Origin: Dasypus novemcinctus | Lineage: Eukaryota; Chordata; Mammalia; Cingulata; Dasypodidae | Reading direction: 5' to 3' | Length of the DNA stretch: 64,000 bases | Assembly: GCF_030445035.2 (NCBI RefSeq) | Contig: NC_080680.1 | Span: forward strand, 116,214,228-116,278,227 | Shown here: piece after piece, positions 1-12,700 of the stretch | How positions within the stretch are numbered: position 1 is the first letter of the stretch | How the letters are laid out: each line of letters opens with the position of its first letter | Notes under the pieces: model-generated | Told to the model about the DNA's origin: nothing | Databases searched by the model: none | What the model saw: only the letters and a program-made list of their open reading frames with translations | Position numbers and translations under genes: made by a program

Positions 1-280
1 TATCACAGCATTAATCAACACTGGTTCAAAGGCATAAAATTAAGGGAAATGTTAGAATCATCATACAGTCCATCTACCTTGCATTTACATCTATTTCATT
101 GTAGTCATCAGGTTGTGTTATATATGTTATGCTATAGGTCTCTTTTTTCCACTATGTTCAGATCTCTTTGAGGACAGAGTTTATAAAACCCTATCACTTT
201 GTTGTGATGCATACTCTGAAATGTAACCTAAAGATAATAATGAATATGAACATATTTTATGAACTCTAAAATGCAGTTGG
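1..280. other. Unit A left edge, no gene
   Basis: This is unique-looking AT-rich sequence matched at 29160-29420 and 60241-60500, with a shared run beginning near ggcataaaatta. It ends at the L1 target site near 268-281. I see no coding potential. Confidence 0.7.
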
Positions 281-291
281 GGAGAGGGAGG

Positions 292-300
292 CAAGATGGC
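292..300 (+). promoter_or_regulatory. YY1-like site at L1 5' end
   Basis: CAAGATGGC lies about 12 bases from the L1 5' end. L1 internal promoters are known to carry a YY1 site here that positions transcription start. The function in this decayed copy is inferred, not shown. Confidence 0.5.
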
Positions 301-1097
301 ATTGGTTTAAGTGGACACTCACTATCTCTCTCACAAAAAACAGCTAAGAAGAGGCAAGATCCTGCCTGTGTGAGCTGTTTTGAGAACCCACAGAGCAGGA
401 GGCTTTAGGGCATTGATCTGGGGGGGGGGGGGAGGGGGGAACAGGACAAAGACATAAAAAACCCAAGGGAAAACCAGGAGCTTCTTGCCCCAGTGGCTGG
501 AAATGGCAGGGTGCTAAGCCCCACCCTCAAGGCAAAAAGCCCCTGCAAACCCCCAGACTCCCACCAGCCACCGAGAAGGAGGGAGCATTCTCTGGGAGTA
601 GGAGGGTTCTGGCGAAGGGTAAAGAGGGGTTTCCTTTCTGTGGGTTTGGTTACCTGGACCCCCTTTGAACTTTAGGGAGCATAACAGCTTGCAAGAGGTG
701 GCCCCGGAAGAGGGGAGAGGTGAATCAGCTTAGGCAGCTTGATTTACCTAGCCAATTTGGGAGACAGGAAGTCGGGCTGGGCAGGGCAGAGCTTGGCAAT
801 GGACTGGTCTAGTGCTGAAATCTATCAAAATTCCAACTCCCCTAAGGGAGGTAGGCAGCAGGAAGCACTTAATACCCTTCCAAGGGTCTATTTAGGGTCC
901 CCTGGAAGGAGGAGGAGGTTTGGAAGATAAGATTCATTTCTCTGCAGTGAGATTGGATACTAGGGTCTCATTTGAATTTCAGAAGGAAACTCAACATGAC
1001 CAGGAGAGGTGAGGGGGAATCTGATCAGACTATTGTGTCCTGCTGCCCTGGGAAAGAAAGCAGTAAGAATAGAAAGAGGGCAGGGACAGATAGACTC

Positions 1098-1382
1098 TTT
1101 TTTTTTTTTTATTAAAATTATTTATTTTTAAAAATTACATTCAAAAAATATGAGGTCCCAATCAACCCCACCGCCCCCACCCCCCACTCCCCCCACAGCA
1201 ACACTCTCTCCCACCGTCGTGACACATCCACCGCACCCGGTAAGTACATCTCTGAACATCACTGCACCCCATAGTTGATGGTCCACATCATAGCCCACAC
1301 TCTCCCATGTTCCATCCAGTGGGCCCTGGGGGGATCTACAATGTCCCGTAATTGTCCGTGAAGCACCACCCAGGACAACTCT
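1098..1382 (-). mobile_element. 5'-truncated L1 3' end, antisense, inside L1 5' UTR
   Basis: A run of T at 1098-1110 is followed by sequence that is the reverse complement of the L1 tail at 23974-24418. That includes the C-rich tract (reverse of the L1 3' UTR G-rich tract) and the stretch around catccagtgggcc. Homology ends near 1382. I did not find a clear target-site duplication. It is a later insertion of a younger L1 family into the 5' UTR of the 10-kb L1. Confidence 0.8.
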
Positions 1383-2469
1383 TAATCAGCAGGAATCTAC
1401 CCACCTGCAGAGTCAAACCTGCCCTAGGGAAAGTGACTGGATAGCTCTCTAGCTAACAGACTCAACGAGAAAATTTATCTCAGTGAAGGCTCTGCTTTGA
1501 ATATATGAATTCCCTGGTTCAGTTCCCAGCTCTCCTTAGAGCAGTGATCTTCCAGGTTTATCAAATACCCAGCTGATACTTTAGGACAGGGAATACATAG
1601 TAATTTTGTATTAACTTCTCTTGGGTCTCTTATTTTTCTTAAAAAAGGTATCTTTTTAAAAAAATTTAACAGTTTAATCACTGAAATCCAATTCAAAGCC
1701 TGCAGAGGGGGAGTCTGCAGGGCAATCGATTGATAAACACCGGCAGCCTGAGAAGCTCTTCAGGGGTCTAAGAGGAAAGGCTGTTTTTCCTAAGTTTTTG
1801 TTTGCTTGCTTGGTTGAGTGTTTTTTGTTCTTTTTTCCCATTTTATTCTTCACCCCATTTAAAAAAAAAAAAATAGGTGCTGCTGTATTGTTTCTTGTTT
1901 GCTGTGTTTCCCCCTATCTTTGTTTCCCCCCTTTTTTTGTATAACAATTTTGTCTACCTACACTATTTCTTTTTCTTCCTTCATTTTCCTATCTTCTGCT
2001 TTCTGTTTTTGTTCTTACATTCCAGCTATCTTTGTTTAGTCTTCAATTTTTCTTGTTTATTTCCATCTCCTCTATTCTCTGTTTTCTTTCTTTTTTCAAC
2101 TTTTTTTTTCTTGTTGTAATTTCTTTTCTCTCCCCCTCTCTTCTTATCATTCAGGCCTTTTAATTAATTCTAGATATTTTTCTCTACTCAGTTTTTCATT
2201 TCATTGTTTGCACCCCACTTTTTAAATTCTTATTCTGCTGCACTTCTGAAATAAGCTAATTATTCATTTTCCTAGATCTTATACAGTTCCTCTTCTACCT
2301 TTTACTATTATTATTACTATTATCTTTTTTCTCTTCTTACCTCTATCCTTTCTCTGTCCCTAATCTTTTTCTTTCAAGGGAATATAGACAACAGCAAGGA
2401 AGTAGAATAAGAGGAACAAAGTGTCAAAGAGAAAACTTACCACACACACAAAAACAGCAATTAAATAAA

Positions 2470-3514
2470 ATCCTAGAGAGAGAAACTAATCAACTGAATA
2501 ATCCCATCAAGATAAAGTGATGCCTGAACACCAACAAAAAATTATAAACCATACTGAGAAACAGGAAGACATGGCCCAGTCTAATGAATAAACTAAAAGC
2601 CAAGAGGAAGAGCAGAACATTGAACAACTAATCACAGCTGTCCAAACAAATATCATGAACCAACTTAATGAAGTGAAGGAAGAGATTATGTATATTAAGA
2701 AGACACTGGGAGAACAAATTGAAGAAATTGTAAATACACATAAAAAGATAATGGATATGATGGTTATGAAAGACACAATTCAAGAAATCAAAAATACCTT
2801 AAAAGCACATAATAGCAGATTTGAATGGGCAGAGAAAAAATTAGTAATGTGGAAGACAGTACATCTGAAATAGCAGAACAGATAGATAAAAGGATAGAAA
2901 TAATCCAGCAGGGACTTAGGGATTTGAACGACAACACAAAATGCTCAAACATACACATTATAGGAATCCCAGAGGGAGAACAAAAGGGAAAGGGGATAGA
3001 AAGCATGTTGGAGAAAATAATAGCTGAGAATTTCCCAACCCTATTGAGGAAGATGGATGAACATGTCCAGGCAGTGCAGCACCTACAAAGAGTATAAAAC
3101 CCAATAGGTCTACTCCAAGACATATACTTATCAAATTGTCCAATGCTCAAGACAAGATAGAAAAATGAAAGCAGCAAGAGAAAGAGAACCATCACATACA
3201 AGGGAAGCACAATAAGATTAAGTGTTGATTTCTTATCTAAAACCATGGAGGCAAGAAGGCAGTGGTATGACATAGCTAAGGTGCTAAAAGAAAAAATCAA
3301 CAGTTGCCATCCAAGAATTCTCTATCCAGCAAAGCTAGAGTTAAAAAATGGAGAATTCAAAATATTCACAGATAAACAGATGCTAAGAGAGTATGCCAAT
3401 AAGAAACCTACCCTTCAAGAAATACCAAAGGGAGTGCTGCATGTGTTGAAAGGAAAAAACAGGAAAGAGAGAGTTGAGGAGAGTGTAAGAAAAAAAAAAA
3501 AAAAAGAGAAATAA
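2470..3514 (+). pseudogene. L1 ORF1p remnant
   Basis: Translations match L1 ORF1p, the RNA-binding trimeric nucleic-acid chaperone of the LINE-1 particle. Residues from 2655-2873 form the coiled-coil-like heptad region. The frame starting at 2825 gives the RRM core with NIHIIGIPEGE followed by KIIAENFP, both hallmarks of ORF1p. A further stretch from 3245 gives the C-terminal domain with ARRQWYDI and RILYPAKL. The coiled coil is in a different frame from the RRM, and an in-frame stop near 3097 separates the RRM from the C-terminal domain, so no intact protein is possible. A run of A near 3490 follows the coding end. Confidence 0.88.
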
Positions 3515-3544
3515 AACAATATATGCCTTACATAAATGGAAAGA

Positions 3545-6500
3545 AAATATGGCTATTGTAAGTAATTCCTTAATAGTAATAATACTGAATGTTAATTGAT
3601 TAAACTTAAGAGTCAAGAGTCACAGATTGGCAGAAAGTATAAGGAAATATGACCCAGCTATATGCTATCTACAAGAAACCCACCTTAAACTCAAATTCAA
3701 GGAGGCAGAAAGTGAATAGCTGGAAAACAATTTTACAAGCAAACAAAAACCAATAAGCTCGAGAGTAGCTATGATAATATAAGATAAAATAGACTTTAAA
3801 TGTAAAACTATCTTAAGATACAAAGATGGACATTGTGTATTAGTAAAAGGGGAAACCTTTCAAGAAGGAAGTATAATCATAAACATTTATGCATCTAACC
3901 AGGGCACCTCAAAATACATGAGGCAAACACTGGAAAAACTAAGTGGAGAAATAGTTTTTATAGTGGGGAACTTTAATACACCATTATCACCATTATAAGG
4001 AACATCTTGACAAATAATCAATAAAGAAACAAAGACTTTGAATAAGACACTATAGGATCTGGACCTAATAAACATATACAGTACACTACACCCCAAAATA
4101 CTGCAGGATATACTTTCCTCTTGAGTGAATGTGGATCATTCTCTAGGATAGACCACATGCAGGGCCACAGAACAACACTCAATGAATTCAGAAAGATTGA
4201 AATTATACAAAGTAATTTCGCTGACCATAATGGAATGAGGCTGGAAGTAAGTAAGGGCCAGAGAACCAGATTAGGCACAAAGATATGGAAGTTAAGCAAC
4301 ACACTCTTAGACAAACAGGGGGTCTAGGAGGAAATTAGAAAAAAAATCAATAACTACCTTGAAATGAATGCAAGTGACAACACAACATATCAAAACCTGT
4401 GTGATGCATCAAAAGCTGTACTGTGATGGAAATTCATATCCATAAATGCTTTATATCAAAAAAGAAGAAAGAGCTAAAATTGAAGACTAACTGCATACCT
4501 AGAGGAATTAGAAAAATAATACGCTACTGAAAAACTAACCCCACAGGAAGTAGAAAGAAGGAAATAACAAAGATTAGAGCAGAATAAAATGAAATAGAAA
4601 ATAAAAAAGCAAAAATATCAAAACCAAAAGCTGGTTTATTGAGAAGATCAATAAAATTGATGTTACCATAGTGAGACTAACAGAAAAAAAGAGAGAAGGC
4701 ACATACACAAAATAATAAATGAGGAAGGGGTATCACCACAGACCCCACAGAAATAAAGCATATCATAATAGGATTCTTTGAATAATTATATGCCAAAAAG
4801 AAGGATAATTTAGAGGAAATGGATAAATTTCTAGAAACACACAAGCAGCCTACATTGACAAAAGAAATTAATGAACTCAACAGAACAATCACAAGTAAGG
4901 AGAATGAATTAGTCATCAAAAACTTCCCAATTAAGATGAGCCGAGGGCCAGATGGATTAACAAGTGAATTTTACCAAATATTCTGGAAAGTTCTAACACC
5001 AATCTTAATTAAATGCTTCCAAAAAATAGCAGAAGAAACATTGCCTAACTCACTTTATGATGCCAGCATTTTCCTAATTCCAAAGCCAAGCAAAGATGCC
5101 AAAAGAAAGCAAAATTAGAGACTAATCTCTCTAATGAATCTAGATGCTAACATCTGCAACAAAATACTTGGTAACTGTATTCAACAACACATTAAATGAA
5201 TTATACACCATGATCAAATGAGTTTCATCCCTGGTATGCAAGGATGGTTCAACATAAGAAAATCAATTGATGTAATACACCACATATATAGATTGAAAGA
5301 AAAAAATCACACGGTCATCTCTATAGTCACAGAAAAAGCATTTGACAAAATACGATACACTTTCCTGATAAAAACACTGCAAAGGATATGAATAGAAGGA
5401 AACTTCCTCAACGTGATAAAGGGTATATATGAAAAACCCACAACTAACATCATATACAATGGTGAATTCCTAAAAGCTTTCAAGATTAGGAACAAGACAA
5501 GGATGCCCACTATCACTGCTCCTATTTAACATTGTGTTAGAAGTACTTGCTTGTATTAGTCAGCCAAAGGGGTACTGATGCAAAATACCAGAAACTGGTT
5601 GGTTTTTATTTGGGGTAGGAGCTTACAGATAACAGGCCATAAAGTATAAGTTATTTCCCTCACCAAAGTCTATTTGGAGCAAGACGGCTGCCGGCGTCTG
5701 TGAGGGTTCAGGTTTCCTGGGTTCCTTCCTTCCTGGGGCAGGCTTCTCTTTCTTCTGTGTGCTGACTTCCAAGTGCTCCAGTTTAAGTCTTCAGCATCAA
5801 ACTCCAAAATCAAAACTCCAACATTAAAAGCCCTCAGCTCTGTTCTTCATCATGCCTTTTATCTGTGAGTCCCCACCTACCAAGGGGTGGTGACACAATG
5901 CCCTAATCACAACTCAGTCATGCCCAGGTACAGATCAGATTACAAGCATTATTCAATATTTCTTTTTGGAATTCATCAATTATATCAAACTGCTATATTG
6001 CTCAAGCACTGAGGCATTAAAAAAAAAAAGTCATCCAATTTGAAAGAAGCCAAAATTTCACTATTTGCATATGATATGATTCTTTATATAAAGTTCTGAG
6101 GAATCTACAACAAAGCTTCTAGAGTTCATAAATAAGTTCAGTGAAGTCACAGTTTATAAGATCAATGCACAAAAATCAGTAGCATTCCTATATACCAATA
6201 ATGAGCAATCTAAGGAGGAAATCAAGAAAAAAATCCTATTTACAATAGCAACTAAAATAATCAAATACCTAGGAATAAATTTAACTAAAGATATAAATGA
6301 CATACACAGAAAACTACAAAAAACACTTTCAAAGGAAATCAAAGAAGACTTGAATAAATGTAAGAATATTCCCTGTTCATGGATGGGAAGACCAAGCATC
6401 AATAAGTTTCTATCCTACCCAAACTAATCTACAGATTTAATGCAATCCTAATAAAAATCAACACAGCATGTTTTACTAAACTGGAAAAACTATGAAATTT

Positions 6501-7668
6501 TTTGGAATGGCAAGAGGTCCTAAATAGCCAAAGACATATTGAAAAAGAAAAATGAAATTGGAGGAAATACAAGTCCTGATTTTAGAACATACTACAAAGC
6601 TACTATGGTCAAAACTGCATGGCACAAGGATAGTCATACCAAGCAATGGAACTGAATTGAGAGTTCTGATATATAATCTTGCATATACAGTTATCTGATA
6701 TTCTACAAGGTCACCAAGCCCACTCAACTGGGAGAGAATGGCCTCTTCAACAAATGGGACTTGGAGAACTGGATATCCATATCCAAAAGAAAGAAAGAGG
6801 ACCACCAACCCACACCTTCAAATCAAATCAGGGAAGCATCTACAGGACATTGTACTAGGAAATGGCTTCCTGAACTTCACATAGAAAGCATGAACAGTGA
6901 TAGAAAAAACAGATAAATGGGACCTCCTCAAAATTAAAAACCTTTGCATCTCAAAGGTGTTTGTGAAGAAAGTGAATACTGAATGGGAGAAAACATTTAG
7001 TAGCCATATATCTGATAGGGACCTAATATCCAGCATATATAAAGAAATCCTAAACTCAACAATAAAATGGGCAAGTGATTTGGACAAACACTTCTCCAAA
7101 GAAGAAATACAAATGGCTAAAAAGCACATAAGACCCCCAACATTACTAGCCATCTTAGGGAAATCCAAATCAAAACTACATTGAGATATTATCTGACACC
7201 CATTAAACTGGCAGCCATTGAAAAAACAGAGGACTACAAGTATTGGAGAGGATGTGGTGGAATGGGAACCCTTATCTAATGCTGGTGGGAATGTAGAATG
7301 GTTCAGCTGTTGTGGAGGACAGTACGGCAGTTCCTTAAAAAAATAATTATAGATCTGCCATGTAATCCAGAAATTCCACTGGGTATATACTTAGAAGAAT
7401 TGAAAGCAAGGACACAAACAGATATATACACACCAATGTTTATTGTGTCATTATTCACTATTGCCAAAAGTTGGAATCAACCCAAATACCCATCAACAGA
7501 TGAATGGATAAACAAAATGTGGTATATACATACAATGAGATATTACTCAGCTGTAAGAAGGAACACAGTACTAACACACAGGATAACATGGATGCATCTT
7601 GAATACCTCATGTTGAGTGAAGCAAGCTAGGCATTGAAGGACAAATGACCTCACTGATATGACTTAAG
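3545..7668 (+). pseudogene. L1 ORF2p (endonuclease/reverse transcriptase) remnant
   Basis: The endonuclease start is visible near 3585-3690 (HRLAESIRK, then CYLQETHL). The linker and reverse-transcriptase entry lie at 4819-5118, with GPDGLTSEFYQ and FLIPKPSKD. The catalytic YADD-like box falls near 6060-6085, read as AYDMILY. The C-terminus at 7298-7630 contains DEWINKMWYIHTM and YYSAV, typical of the ORF2p end. Many stops and frame changes break it, and a 446-bp LTR interrupts it at 5552-5997. ORF2p normally nicks target DNA and reverse-transcribes L1 RNA; this copy cannot. The start at 3545 is approximate. Confidence 0.88.
5552..5997 (-). mobile_element. MaLR/ERVL-type solo LTR, antisense, inside L1 ORF2
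   Basis: The 446-bp element is flanked by a perfect 5-bp duplication TTGCT (5547-5551 and 5998-6002), as ERVL/MaLR elements make. Its plus-strand ends are TGTATTAG and GCTATA; in sense it reads TG...CA. It shares family sequence with 27273-27885, 12355-12700 and 58859-59483. It is a solo LTR fossil with no internal region. It is younger than the host L1. Confidence 0.8.
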
Positions 7669-8879
7669 CAAATCGAGTTAACTCAGAGAGCTAGAGTCAG
7701 GAAGATAGGTTTACAGGAACTAGAAAGGGAGAAGAAGGTTGTGAGCCAATGCACATAAGGGTGAAATCTATGACAAGGTGGAAGTGAGTAGTTGTGCAGT
7801 GAAGGGATATGACAGGGATGTAGTGATACTACTGAGTTGGGTGATGCAAGTTCAAGAGGGAGGTAGGGTGGGGAGGATGGGTTGGATGGTCCATAGAACT
7901 GGGGTAGGGCTGGGGGAGCATGCAGGTGAACATTGGGGATTGGTGGGTACACTATAATGTTGGGAAAGCTATTTGGCCATATGACAAGGAAGGGTTACTG
8001 GTTTAGGGTGTTGCATGAGGGGGTATTCTGGCCAGGGTGCACTAGGGCAGTCTTCTAGAGAATGTGCGAGTGATCATTTTGTGATAGTGTTTTGTATCAG
8101 TGGGTGGAGACCCACATAATGAGTGGTAAGGAGTTGAACTCCCATCCTCAGGAGGACCAATATGTTCTCAAACAGAGGTATGAGTGCCTCTCGAGAGACT
8201 GGGCAATTCCTAGTAGGGTAGGACAGATCAATGTGTCAAGTCCTCAGTGTTGTTACAAGTAACCATGAATCTTGTCTTTCAAGGAGTGAAGCGTGGTGGT
8301 TACCATAGGCCCTGAGGAGAGGGGAAGGAGGAATATACTAGATGGAAGAGGGGTAGTTAGGGCACAATGGAAATGTTCAGCATGATCTTGCAGTGATGGA
8401 TACAGACCATGTTGAATTTCAGCAAAAATTTATAAAAGTGTATGGTCTAGAGTATAGACCATAATGTAGACCATTCACCATGGTTAGTGGCTATGTTTCA
8501 ATATTTGTATATCAGTTGTAACAAATGTACCATCCACATATAAAAATATTATTGATATGGGAAGAAGGAAAAGGGTATATGGGAGTCCCTTGTGTTCTGT
8601 ATGTGACTATACTGTGACCTAAAACTTATTTGAGGACAAAATGAAAAAAATTAAAACACTGGGGAAGAAATGTAGGAAAATGTCACTGTACTGACAGGAC
8701 AACAGATATTACAGTGATGAAAGGTAAAACACCAAAAATTTAAAAAATATATTTTTCATTTTTTTAATATCCCAACTTTAAAATTTTATTTTAGTTTTAG
8801 TTTTTCTAAATTATGTATTTTATTTCTTGTGTTTAAATCTATCATTATTATTTCATTTTCCTATTAATTGTATTTGGTG
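7669..8879 (+). other. L1 3' UTR and A/T-rich tail
   Basis: This purine-rich non-coding sequence follows ORF2. The part at 8480-8650 (around gttgtaacaaatgtac) resembles the L1 tail at 39230-39260 in unit B. An A/T-rich stretch at 8650-8900 probably represents the old poly(A) region. No gene is seen. Confidence 0.7.
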
Positions 8880-10377
8880 ATATGGTTGGCTTCATTTTTT
8901 AAGAAGTTTTGGATCACAGAAGGGTTACAACTATGGCAGGGGAGGATCATTGGGATGAGGTGTCAGTGATGGGGGATTCATGGGATGAAGTTCACCTGGG
9001 CACATATATAAGGTATATAAATGTGTTCTATTGTTCATGGGACATTGCCACAATCAGTAGAGATTCACACAACAACAGAGAGAATATTGAATTCCCATCC
9101 TGGGGAGCTCTGCCACATTCTCTAATGGAACAGTGACAATACTCCCAAGTGCAGGGCAATGACTAGTGAAGGAGGATGAGCCATTGATGGGCCCTTGATA
9201 TTTACGATTATGCTTACAAGCCTTTGCTTTTGAAACAGCAACATAGTCTAGTGCTGTAGGGTGCCTACGAGTTACCTCCTGAGAGCCTCCTGCTGCTCAA
9301 ATGTGGCCTTTCTCTAAGCCAAACTCAGCATATAAATGCATTAACTTCCTCCAAGCATCAGACATGACTCCTGGGGATTAGCCTCCCTGGCACCAAGGAA
9401 TTACTACCAAGTACCACCTAGCAAGGCAACTGGAAAAAGACCTTGAATAAAAGGAGGGAATGGTGAAGACAAATGAATTGATATGGGTAAGAAATCTCAA
9501 AGTAAGTCAGAAAGTCACCCCAGAGGTAATGCTCAGCAGGATCTCATATACTGTCAAAATAGATACTATCCCAAATAGTGGGGCTCCTGAGGGCTCTGGA
9601 GATACCCAGGTCCTGTGGTCATGGCAGAATGCTCTGGAGTCCAAGAGTAAGCATCTTTGGGCCATCTATGTGCCATCTATGCCCTGAGTCTCAGTGGAGT
9701 TGCAACACCTACTCTCCAGTTTACTGGACTCACCCAGGACAGCTAACAAGGAGGCATGGATGGACAACCATCACACCAAGAAACTGAGAGAGTCTACAAC
9801 TGCAAGCAAGAGAGCCCCATCCATCAGCCATATGGGATCAAGGCCTGCTCTCAAGTAGAGTTGGAGTGGGCATAACAGTCCCAGAATCCTCATGACTGGG
9901 AAATAAAATATGGATTAAAGAGGACTTACTGGTGTTCTACTATAGACTTACTGCGATTCTAGCAATGGAAGAAATGATGTCACTGATGTGGAGACAGTGG
10001 TCACTGGAGGTGCTGAAGTCAGGAAGAGAGAAAAAGAGGTGTAACATGAGGGCATTTTTGGGACTTGGAATTGTTCTGAATGCCATTGCAATAACAGATA
10101 AAGGCCATTATATGTCCTGCCATAACTTATGGAATTGAGCGGGAAAGAGTGTAAACTACAATGTAAACTATAACCCATACTTAATGGCAATGCTCCAAAT
10201 GTGTTCATCACCTGCAATGAATGTACCACACTAATGAAAGTGGTTGTTAATATGAGGAAGGGTGGGAAGTATGGGGAGTGGGTGATATGGGAATTCCTTA
10301 CATTTTCTTGTGTAACATTTTGTGTAATCTAAGTATCTTTTAAAAAAACTAAAAATTATATTTTTAAAAAATACAAT
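8880..10377 (+). mobile_element. Second LINE 3' tail joined to the L1
   Basis: About 1.5 kb of non-coding sequence ends with a stretch (gggaattccttacattttc) that resembles the L1 3' end at 39410-39440. It then runs A-rich into the right target-site duplication. It could be a 5'-truncated L1 inserted in the first tail, a 3' transduction, or an unusually long 3' UTR. No long ORF is credible. Confidence 0.55.
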
Positions 10378-12354
10378 AAAATTCATTTGGGTATATTAAA
10401 ATGTAGAAGCATAACATATAAAGATAAAAATACTATTTTATTAAAAATATCTCCTGGGATACATATGAACTTGGCAAATATATGAAATGATAGAGGTAAT
10501 TGTGAAAAGTACCTTCCTTCCTGCTTTAGGAAAAAAAATATACAGCAATTTAACTCATTTTTATTTCATTTAAAAATAATTTATTGGTAGAATTATCTAA
10601 GGTTATATTTCAAGCTCCACATTTGAGTCTAAAATATAGGTGTCAATCTATGTCAATAAAGTTGTTAGAATTTCTAAGAAATTCCTTTCACCAAGCTTAT
10701 TGGAAAAATGTTGAAACGTTCAGTTTTTTAAGCGTTATTAAATATATTCTATTGTATGTAATTTGGGACATATGTGTTATATTTCTGTAACAAAACTCTC
10801 TTCTAGCACACATTTCATGGCAAAATAATCAGATATTATATTATCAGAAGCAAAGAATTCTGCCTGGCACTTAGTAAATGCTCAGAAAATATTTCTTGAC
10901 TGAAGGAATTAATATATATGTTATTGGAAAAATATTTTCAAAATTTAAAATTTAATAAGTAATAAAACCCTGCTGCATTTCTGCCTCCAAAAACAAATAG
11001 TTATTTTGTATATGCAAAAGCATTTATTGGTCATTTGAAATAATAGAATGTTGTCATTGTTAATGATTCAACTATTACGAGCAGCCCTGTGACTTCGGAG
11101 CATCATTTTCCCATTTGCCATTTTGCCATTTGTAGTTCAGTTACTCATCTACAGAAAGGGCAGTTTTAACAGTTACCTACTATGGCGTGTTTTCCTTTTC
11201 TAAACAGCTCTGAACATATATTTCATAAAAGAACCTTGATAAATTTTTGTTTGTATTTTAAGGCACACATAGCATAGTTTATGGGTGTTTGTATCTGTGA
11301 TTATGCATGTACCAAAATCATGAATCTGCTTTCTTAATTGAATTTTATTTCCCAGAATCCAAATATTTTCAGTGACATATGAAAATTTATGATCAGAATA
11401 CTCATTCTGTTTGAAGAATGAAAATATAGCTTCATAGAGGTTCTTGAAGCACATTTATTCAGTAAGGTATATCCATCTATTTGAATTCACTGAGCAAATA
11501 TTTCAATTCTATATATTTCCCTGTCTGGTCTTAAACTTCTAAACTCACTTTTTTCCTATACAAGTATTTATTTTATTATGTATTTGTATTCCTTTCATTC
11601 CAAAAACACTTGCATGAATTACATTCCAGACTTTTTGTAGAAGTTGTATAAAATTATCTAGTTCTATTTTACATTAAAACTGTTCTTCATTAGATATTTA
11701 TTTAGAAACTGGTTCTGTGTTGAATATATAGTGGAGAGTAAAAATTTAATAGAGACTGAAAGGAATAACTTTAAGATTCATTTGTAAGGATTATTTTAAT
11801 TGGAATTTACAATTTAAAAGTTTAAAATCAAAGGCTGATTTTCGGGAAAAAATTGCTTTAAAACCCTATTATTTTGAAAGGTCAGAATTTTAACAGTTGA
11901 AGACAAGCATGTCACTTCTCCAGGATGTACCTGCAAATACTACAATATTTTATGCTTTGCATTTAAAATTTGTCTAGAAATTTACCACAAAAGCAGAGAT
12001 TTAAAAACTGTACTTTAATCAGATTTCAATATATATTAGTTTTATTCTGGTATTCCTTATTTAAACCCAGTAAAACAGACTTTAAAAAAACAGTCCAATC
12101 AGTGGGTTTTATGTTTATTAGTTCAAAATATTTTGTCTGCTATCTGGAATTCATGCATAGATGCATAGATGTTCTATTTGATTGGGATGGTAATTAGGGT
12201 AGTTAAAATTCTGGGTCTAATTTTTTAATTCAAAACAAACTAAACTTTACTAGGTATATAAGTGCTCAGTGAGTTACCATTCTCCTGTTTCTCTTGTAAC
12301 AGTTTTTTACTTAAACTGCTAAACTCAATAGCCAAGCCATTTACATGATATTAT
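10378..12354. other. Unit A flank with MIR 3' end, no gene
   Basis: 10378-11640 aligns with 29425-30500 and partly with 60505-61340. 10850-10910 (tgcctggcacttagtaaatg type) is a MIR SINE 3' end and is conserved at 29882-29945 and 60970-61030. From about 11640 to 12354 I see AT-rich sequence without an obvious counterpart in B. Confidence 0.65.
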
Positions 12355-12700
12355 AGTTTACAGCTGGCCTTGTGGAGTGAGCAGAGCAGCTGAACCCAGA
12401 AAGAGATGAGCCCCAGAAGAGAGATGAGCCTTACGCCAGCCTACACCTGAGATTTGAAGAAGGTGGGATGTGGAGCCTCAAAAGGAAGGAGGAAGGGGGA
12501 AGGCTGGACCCTTGCAGATATCTGCTATCTTACGTCAGTACATGGCAACAAACTTTGGGTAAGAAAATACCTCTTAAGGTATCTTGAGTTGGACTCTTTA
12601 GGGCCTGGTAACTGTAAGCTTCTACCCTAAATAAATACCCTTTATTAAAGCCAACAAAATTCTGGTACCTTGCCTCAGCACCCCTTGTTTGACTAATACA
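12355..12700 (+). mobile_element. Partial MaLR-type LTR
   Basis: This matches the second half of the LTR at 27273-27885, from the cagctggccttgtgg region. It includes a CTAAATAAATACC poly(A)-signal region and the terminal GACTAATACA. It is a 5'-truncated, non-coding fossil and looks old. Unit B has no counterpart in the corresponding interval. Confidence 0.75.

Larger units (their letters stand above)
281..10377 (+). mobile_element. L1 LINE, near full length, with nested insertions
   Basis: The element begins with a G-rich L1-like 5' end containing CAAGATGGC. It then has a 5' UTR with a long pyrimidine tract (about 1800-2390), an ORF1 remnant, an ORF2 remnant and 3' UTR-like sequence with an A-rich end. 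Units B and C lack it: in them the flank reads straight through. An imperfect 14-bp target-site duplication fits, aaaatgcagttggg at 268-281 and aaaattcatttggg at 10378-10391 (two mismatches). It therefore inserted into unit A after the units separated. Coding regions are decayed, so it is not mobile. Nested inside are an antisense L1 tail (1098-1382) and a MaLR-type LTR (5552-5997). The 3' part is oddly long: 8880-10377 looks like a second LINE tail. Confidence 0.88.

Noticed and set aside
421-437. Poly-G run as a possible regulatory or structural element
   Set aside because: Short homopolymer in an L1 5' UTR; no evidence for function.
1877-2119. 80-residue Phe/Leu-rich open frame that could look like a membrane protein
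   Set aside because: It is the pyrimidine tract at the end of the L1 5' UTR.
2788-3300. 170-residue open frame on the minus strand
   Set aside because: It is the antisense shadow of the L1 ORF1 remnant, where A-rich coding sequence gives a long hydrophobic-looking reverse frame.
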